Below, in pieces: positions 60,939 through 64,000 of a stretch of DNA of 64,000 nucleotides. The stretch is from JAVDCA01 sp035293985 (GTDB lineage Bacteria; Pseudomonadota; Alphaproteobacteria; Rhizobiales; Xanthobacteraceae), in assembly GCA_035293985.1 (NCBI GenBank), contig DATGLS010000032.1, forward strand, positions 248,001 through 312,000, given 5' to 3'. The translations under genes and the position numbers were made by a program. Numbering within the stretch: position 1 is the stretch's first letter; every line of letters starts with the position of its first letter. The notes under the pieces were generated by a model. The model ran no database searches and was not told the DNA's origin. It was given only the letters and a program-made list of their open reading frames with translations.

Positions 60939-62252
60939 TCAGTGCGTCGGCGCGGTCAGCTCGGCGCGCGTCTCGAGGTGCGGATGCGCCGCGCAGGCGG
61001 CCGCGAGCTGCGGATAGGCCTGGGCGAAGCCGGTATTGCCGACGCGGATGAGCGTACCGGGGGCGACGCCATTGGCGGTGCGCAGCGTGAGCGAGTCGCT
61101 GCCCGCCTCGGCGAACGACTGCACCAGGTCGGCCGCGACGGCGCCGCTCGCGAGCGTCTCCAGCTGGCGCGGCGTGGCGTTGAGGCGCGAGGACACCACG
61201 TCGAGCGGCTCGGTCTTGCCTTCGATCCACATGTCGACCTGCTTCACGGCGGTCGCGTCGCGATCGTCGGGCGACAGCCGCGTCTCCGCATAGGTCACCG
61301 TATAGGTGCCTTGCCGTGGTCCACAGGCGAGCGCGACCTCGAAGGCGCCGATCTTGTCCCCCTCGACCGTGAGCGGGTGGCGGCGCACCAGCGTGGCAGC
61401 GCCGGAACGCTCGGTCATCACCCAGCCAAGCGGATTGATCTCGCTGCGGCCGCCGTCACTCAAGGAAACGGGCGAGGCTGGCGCATTGACGCCGGATGCA
61501 GCCGGCGCATTGACCCCGGACGAGACCGGCGTCGGCGCCGACGGGCTCACGCGCTCCACGCCGGTGTCGAGGTGCGTGCGACGCAGCTCGTCGCGCGAGA
61601 GCAGCCGCATCGGCTCCCACGGCGGAATACGCAAGGCGAGATCGAGCAGCTCGGCGCCGCCGCCCATCTCGAGGGTGTACTGGACGAGCCGGCCGATGTC
61701 GCGCTGTACCAGCACGAGATCCTCGGCCGAATAGCTCGCCGCCGCGGCATCGTCGCGCCGGTCGCCGAGCCAGATCTGATGCACCAGCACGCGCGCTTCC
61801 GACGGAATGGTGCGCTTGACGCCGCCGAGCAGCACGAACGGGCACATCGACTGGCATTCGGCGCGCGGCCACACCCAGGCGCGGCGCACGCCGTGCCCGC
61901 TCTGGTCGCGCACGCGCCCGACGGTCGTCGCGAGACCGAGGCCGCGAATCGTGCGGCCGAGCGCGATCGCGCCGAGCACCGAGCCGCCCTTGGAATCGAG
62001 CACCACGGTCGCGCCGCGCACGTTGTGGCCGCGCACGAAAGCATCGAAGTCGTGCGGCGTGTCGGCGGTGATCATGCCGCTCGCCGAGATGAGCAGGCGG
62101 CAGCTCGCGCCACACGCATCGGCTGGCCCTTCCTGGTGCAGGGCGAAGCGCATCGGCAGGGTCGACAGGTCTTCCTGCGCCCGCGGCGCGCCGGACAGAA
62201 CCGAGAACGAGCACGCGGCGAGCGCGAGCCCGCCGCAGATGGATCGGAACAT
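60939..62252 (-). CDS. COG3904-type exported protein (ClpP-like)
   Basis: A 437-residue protein with an N-terminal leader (SICGGLALAACSFSVLSGAPRAQ) and a ClpP-like region at about 50-210: TVVLDSKGGSVLGAIALGRTIRG, AECQSMCPFVLLGGVKRTIPSEARVLVHQIWLG. The active-site Ser of ClpP proteases is not clear (CQSMC contains a Ser). The C-terminal part (about 270-437) has beta-rich sequence and a Cys pair. Start ATG 62252 is chosen because it begins the signal peptide; the open frame reaches 62384. Function unknown. Confidence 0.78.
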   Translation of the reverse strand: MFRSICGGLALAACSFSVLSGAPRAQEDLSTLPMRFALHQEGPADACGASCRLLISASGMITADTPHDFDAFVRGHNVRGATVVLDSKGGSVLGAIALGRTIRGLGLATTVGRVRDQSGHGVRRAWVWPRAECQSMCPFVLLGGVKRTIPSEARVLVHQIWLGDRRDDAAAASYSAEDLVLVQRDIGRLVQYTLEMGGGAELLDLALRIPPWEPMRLLSRDELRRTHLDTGVERVSPSAPTPVSSGVNAPAASGVNAPASPVSLSDGGRSEINPLGWVMTERSGAATLVRRHPLTVEGDKIGAFEVALACGPRQGTYTVTYAETRLSPDDRDATAVKQVDMWIEGKTEPLDVVSSRLNATPRQLETLASGAVAADLVQSFAEAGSDSLTLRTANGVAPGTLIRVGNTGFAQAYPQLAAACAAHPHLETRAELTAPTH

Positions 62253-62549
62253 GCGATAAACCCCGTGCCGGCCGCGCCGCTCCGCACCGCGGTTGTTCCC
62301 GGACGGTTCCGGGGTGCGGTGCTTGATGTCTCGTGCGAGAGCGACGCAACTTAGTGCGTGCGAATTGTTACCCAGCGAGTCCAACGGCGACTAGTGCAAT
62401 CGCGCAACACGCCGCCCGCCTTCGCTGCGCTTTTGTGGGTAATTATGAACGGTTCCCATAAAGACCCAGCCGAGCGCAGGGGGCCCGGGGGTTTGCCCGG
62501 CGTCGGCCCGCTGTTGGAAAGCTCTATCCTGGTCCATTCCGGCTAAACC

Positions 62550-62888
62550 ATGACAGGACTGAAATCCACGTTGTCGCTAGCGCCGCGCCGCGCGGCCCGC
62601 GCCCTGGTCCGGCTTTATCGCGCGACGCTGTCGCCGATCATCGGGTTCCATTGCCGGCACGTGCCGACCTGCTCGCAATATGGCGACGAGGCGCTCGAGC
62701 GGTTCGGCTTGTGGGCCGGCGGCTGGATGACGCTCGCGCGGCTCCTGCGCTGCCAGCCATGGGGAACGTCGGGCATCGATTTCGTCCCGGGTGCGTTGCC
62801 CGCGCGGGCGCGCTGGTATCTGCCGTGGCGCTATGGACAGTGGCGAGGCGTGAACCAGGTCCCCGCCTCGCCACACCCTCCCCACTAA
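62550..62888 (+). CDS. yidD: YidD membrane-protein insertion efficiency factor
   Basis: A 112-residue YidD protein. The family signature is clear: LVRLYRATLSPIIGFHCRHVPTCSQYGDEAL with the Cys pair, then WMTLARLLRCQPWGTSGIDFVP. It assists YidC-dependent insertion at the inner membrane. ATG 62550 is standard. The gene is usually near rnpA/yidC, but in this group it lies near folE/hisI. Confidence 0.93.
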   Translation: MTGLKSTLSLAPRRAARALVRLYRATLSPIIGFHCRHVPTCSQYGDEALERFGLWAGGWMTLARLLRCQPWGTSGIDFVPGALPARARWYLPWRYGQWRGVNQVPASPHPPH

Positions 62889-62982
62889 CCGATCAATGAC
62901 GACAGTCGCCTTGAACATCAGCTTCGCATCGTCGTTAAAATCCAAAAGAAAGGTCGCGGTCACAGAAGCGATGGGAAGTCCT

Positions 62983-63021
62983 GGGGCGCGTCTCGCGCTC
63001 GAGGGCTGCAAGACGCGCCCC
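62983..63021. repeat. Perfect inverted repeat between yidD and the Sel1-like gene
   Basis: GGGGCGCGTCT (62983-62993) and AGACGCGCCCC (63011-63021) at a convergent junction, able to form a terminator-like hairpin on either strand. Confidence 0.75.
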
Positions 63022-63050
63022 GGCCCCTCCCCTCGGCATTGGCGGCCAAG

Positions 63051-63905
63051 TCAACGATCGATGGTCGGCAGCGCGCCGAGACGCGCTGCCGCCTCGCTCG
63101 AGCCGTATCCGGCCGCCTTCTCGTACCAGGCGCGCGCCTGGGCGATGTCGGGCTTGAAGCCGACGACGTGCAGCTTGCGCAGCACGGCCGGATCATAGGT
63201 CGCGCCGAGCGACAAGGCGGCGCGCGCATCACGCGCCTCGGCGGCGCGGCCGAGAATGAGGCGCGCTGCGGCGATGTCGCCCTGCGCCAGATAATCCTCG
63301 CCGCGCTTGACCAGCCGTTCGATCTCGCCGGCGTCGAGCGCCCACCGGTCGGCCGGCATGGGCTCGCCGGCGCGCACCGTGACGGTCGCGACCGGCGTGG
63401 CCGGCGGCGACGGCGCCGGCTCCGCCATAGCCACCGGCTGCGCCGCCGCGACGGTGTACGCCGGCGCGACCCCGACGGCCGGCGTCTCGCTCGCGACCGA
63501 GGCGCCGAGCCGGAACGGCAGCGGCACGACGCCGAGCAGCAGCAGGGCGGCGACCGCCACCGCACAGCCGGCGACGATGAGACGCGCGATCATGCCGAGC
63601 GCGAGACCCACGGGGTCGCGCGCCGGCTTGACCGGCAAGGGTTCGGGATCAGGGGAATGGCGCTGCAGCAGTCGCTTCAGCACCTCGTCCTCGGCGAGAA
63701 GCTCGGGGCCGGTCGGGCGGCGCCCGGACACTTTCGCCGCCGGTGCGGCTGCGGGGACGAGTTGCGGCGCGGACGGCAGCCGCAGCGGCAGCACCTTGCG
63801 CGCCGCCATGCCGCTGTCGCGCACCCGTTTGGGTGCGTCGGCGGCGGAATCCGCTCCGCCGGGCGACGGGCTCGACGTGTGGGCGGGTTCACTCGAAGGA
63901 CTCAT
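63051..63905 (-). CDS. Membrane-anchored Sel1-like repeat protein, unknown function
   Basis: A 284-residue protein starting at ATG 63905 behind GGAGGGTGTC. The cytoplasmic N-terminus (1-100) is Pro/Ala/Lys-rich, a membrane helix lies at about 108-127 (LIVAGCAVAVAALLLLGVV), then a periplasmic Pro/Ala linker and Sel1/TPR-like helices at about 190-280 (EIERLVKRGEDYLAQGDIAAARLILGRAAEARD, ARAWYEKAAGYGSSEAAARLG). Possible scaffold or cell-envelope role; not recognised further. Confidence 0.75.
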   Translation of the reverse strand: MSPSSEPAHTSSPSPGGADSAADAPKRVRDSGMAARKVLPLRLPSAPQLVPAAAPAAKVSGRRPTGPELLAEDEVLKRLLQRHSPDPEPLPVKPARDPVGLALGMIARLIVAGCAVAVAALLLLGVVPLPFRLGASVASETPAVGVAPAYTVAAAQPVAMAEPAPSPPATPVATVTVRAGEPMPADRWALDAGEIERLVKRGEDYLAQGDIAAARLILGRAAEARDARAALSLGATYDPAVLRKLHVVGFKPDIAQARAWYEKAAGYGSSEAAARLGALPTIDR

Positions 63906-63953
63906 GACACCCTCCTCTTCAGGGCCGATTCTTTCCGGTGCCTCCCCCCGTGC

Positions 63954-63977
63954 CCAATCCCAAGTCCAATCCCAAGT
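63954..63977. repeat. Two 12-bp direct repeats upstream of the Sel1-like gene
   Basis: CCAATCCCAAGT twice in tandem (63954-63965, 63966-63977), near the window end. Confidence 0.85.
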
Positions 63978-64000
63978 CCCCCGCCCACGCGTACGTCGAT

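Overview
This is a GC-rich (roughly two-thirds G+C), gene-dense chromosomal stretch. It most resembles an alphaproteobacterium of the order Hyphomicrobiales (Rhizobiales), near the Bradyrhizobium/Rhodopseudomonas/Xanthobacteraceae group. The reasons are the gene content (a GreB-type factor, DUF2336, CbtAB under a B12 riboswitch, a fused MFS-PlsC-acyl-ACP synthetase, HisI/FolE/NifU-like/YidD neighbours), many short exported proteins of rhizobial type, and abundant palindromic intergenic repeats. No phage, plasmid, CRISPR array or intact insertion sequence was found. Species assignment is inference.

Layout. 1-2.6 kb: an overlapping ECF-transporter operon (S, T, double ATPase). 2.7-8.7 kb: a ClC chloride protein, GreB, an Old Yellow Enzyme, an M20 peptidase, a small conserved protein and a RidA protein. 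8.8-13.7 kb: a complete branched-chain amino-acid-type ABC transporter (livGFKHM). 14.1-17.0 kb: an ECF sigma factor, its membrane anti-sigma partner and an exported subtilase. 17.5-24.2 kb: a lone molybdopterin hydroxylase subunit, a DHDPS-family aldolase, two small exported proteins, an MHS-type transporter and tRNA-Thr(UGU). 24.2-25.3 kb is gene-poor. 25.3-29.6 kb: small stress or envelope-type genes, including two related micro-ORFs of 28 and 24 codons, and an enoyl-CoA hydratase. 29.7-38.6 kb: metabolic genes (long amidase, alpha/beta hydrolase, acyl-CoA ligase, YqgE, Rieske protein). 38.9-42.4 kb: the 1148-residue phospholipid-remodelling fusion. 43-46.7 kb: a histidine phosphatase, a cobalamin riboswitch with cbtBA, CutA and NAD kinase. 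46.8-54.3 kb: an MBL hydrolase, then a block with receiver, Hpt, DUF2336 and lytic transglycosylase genes, then a MaoC/CitE-like pair. 54-56 kb: a response regulator divergent from a CHASE3-type hybrid kinase. 56.5-64 kb: an esterase, small exported proteins, a SnoaL-like protein, hisI, folE, a NifU-like scaffold, a COG3904-type protein, yidD and a Sel1-like membrane protein.

How genes work together. Clear functional units are the ECF transporter, the Liv transporter, the sigma/anti-sigma pair, riboswitch-cbtBA, receiver-Hpt, and MaoC-CitE. Three nearly adjacent promoters (receiver-Hpt, DUF2336, transglycosylase) share a 21-bp element resembling a CtrA box, which suggests one cell-cycle or motility regulon. 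Most convergent gene junctions longer than about 30 nt carry an inverted or tandem repeat.

The most interesting items are the CtrA-like box trio, the ECF ATPase with one canonical and one degenerate ATP site, the micro-ORF pair, the sigma/anti-sigma/subtilase group, an orphan plus-strand terminator that may mark a small RNA, and a diverged 58-60-bp tandem repeat in the AT-richest gap. None is shown here to be a new system; most of the window looks like ordinary core chromosome.
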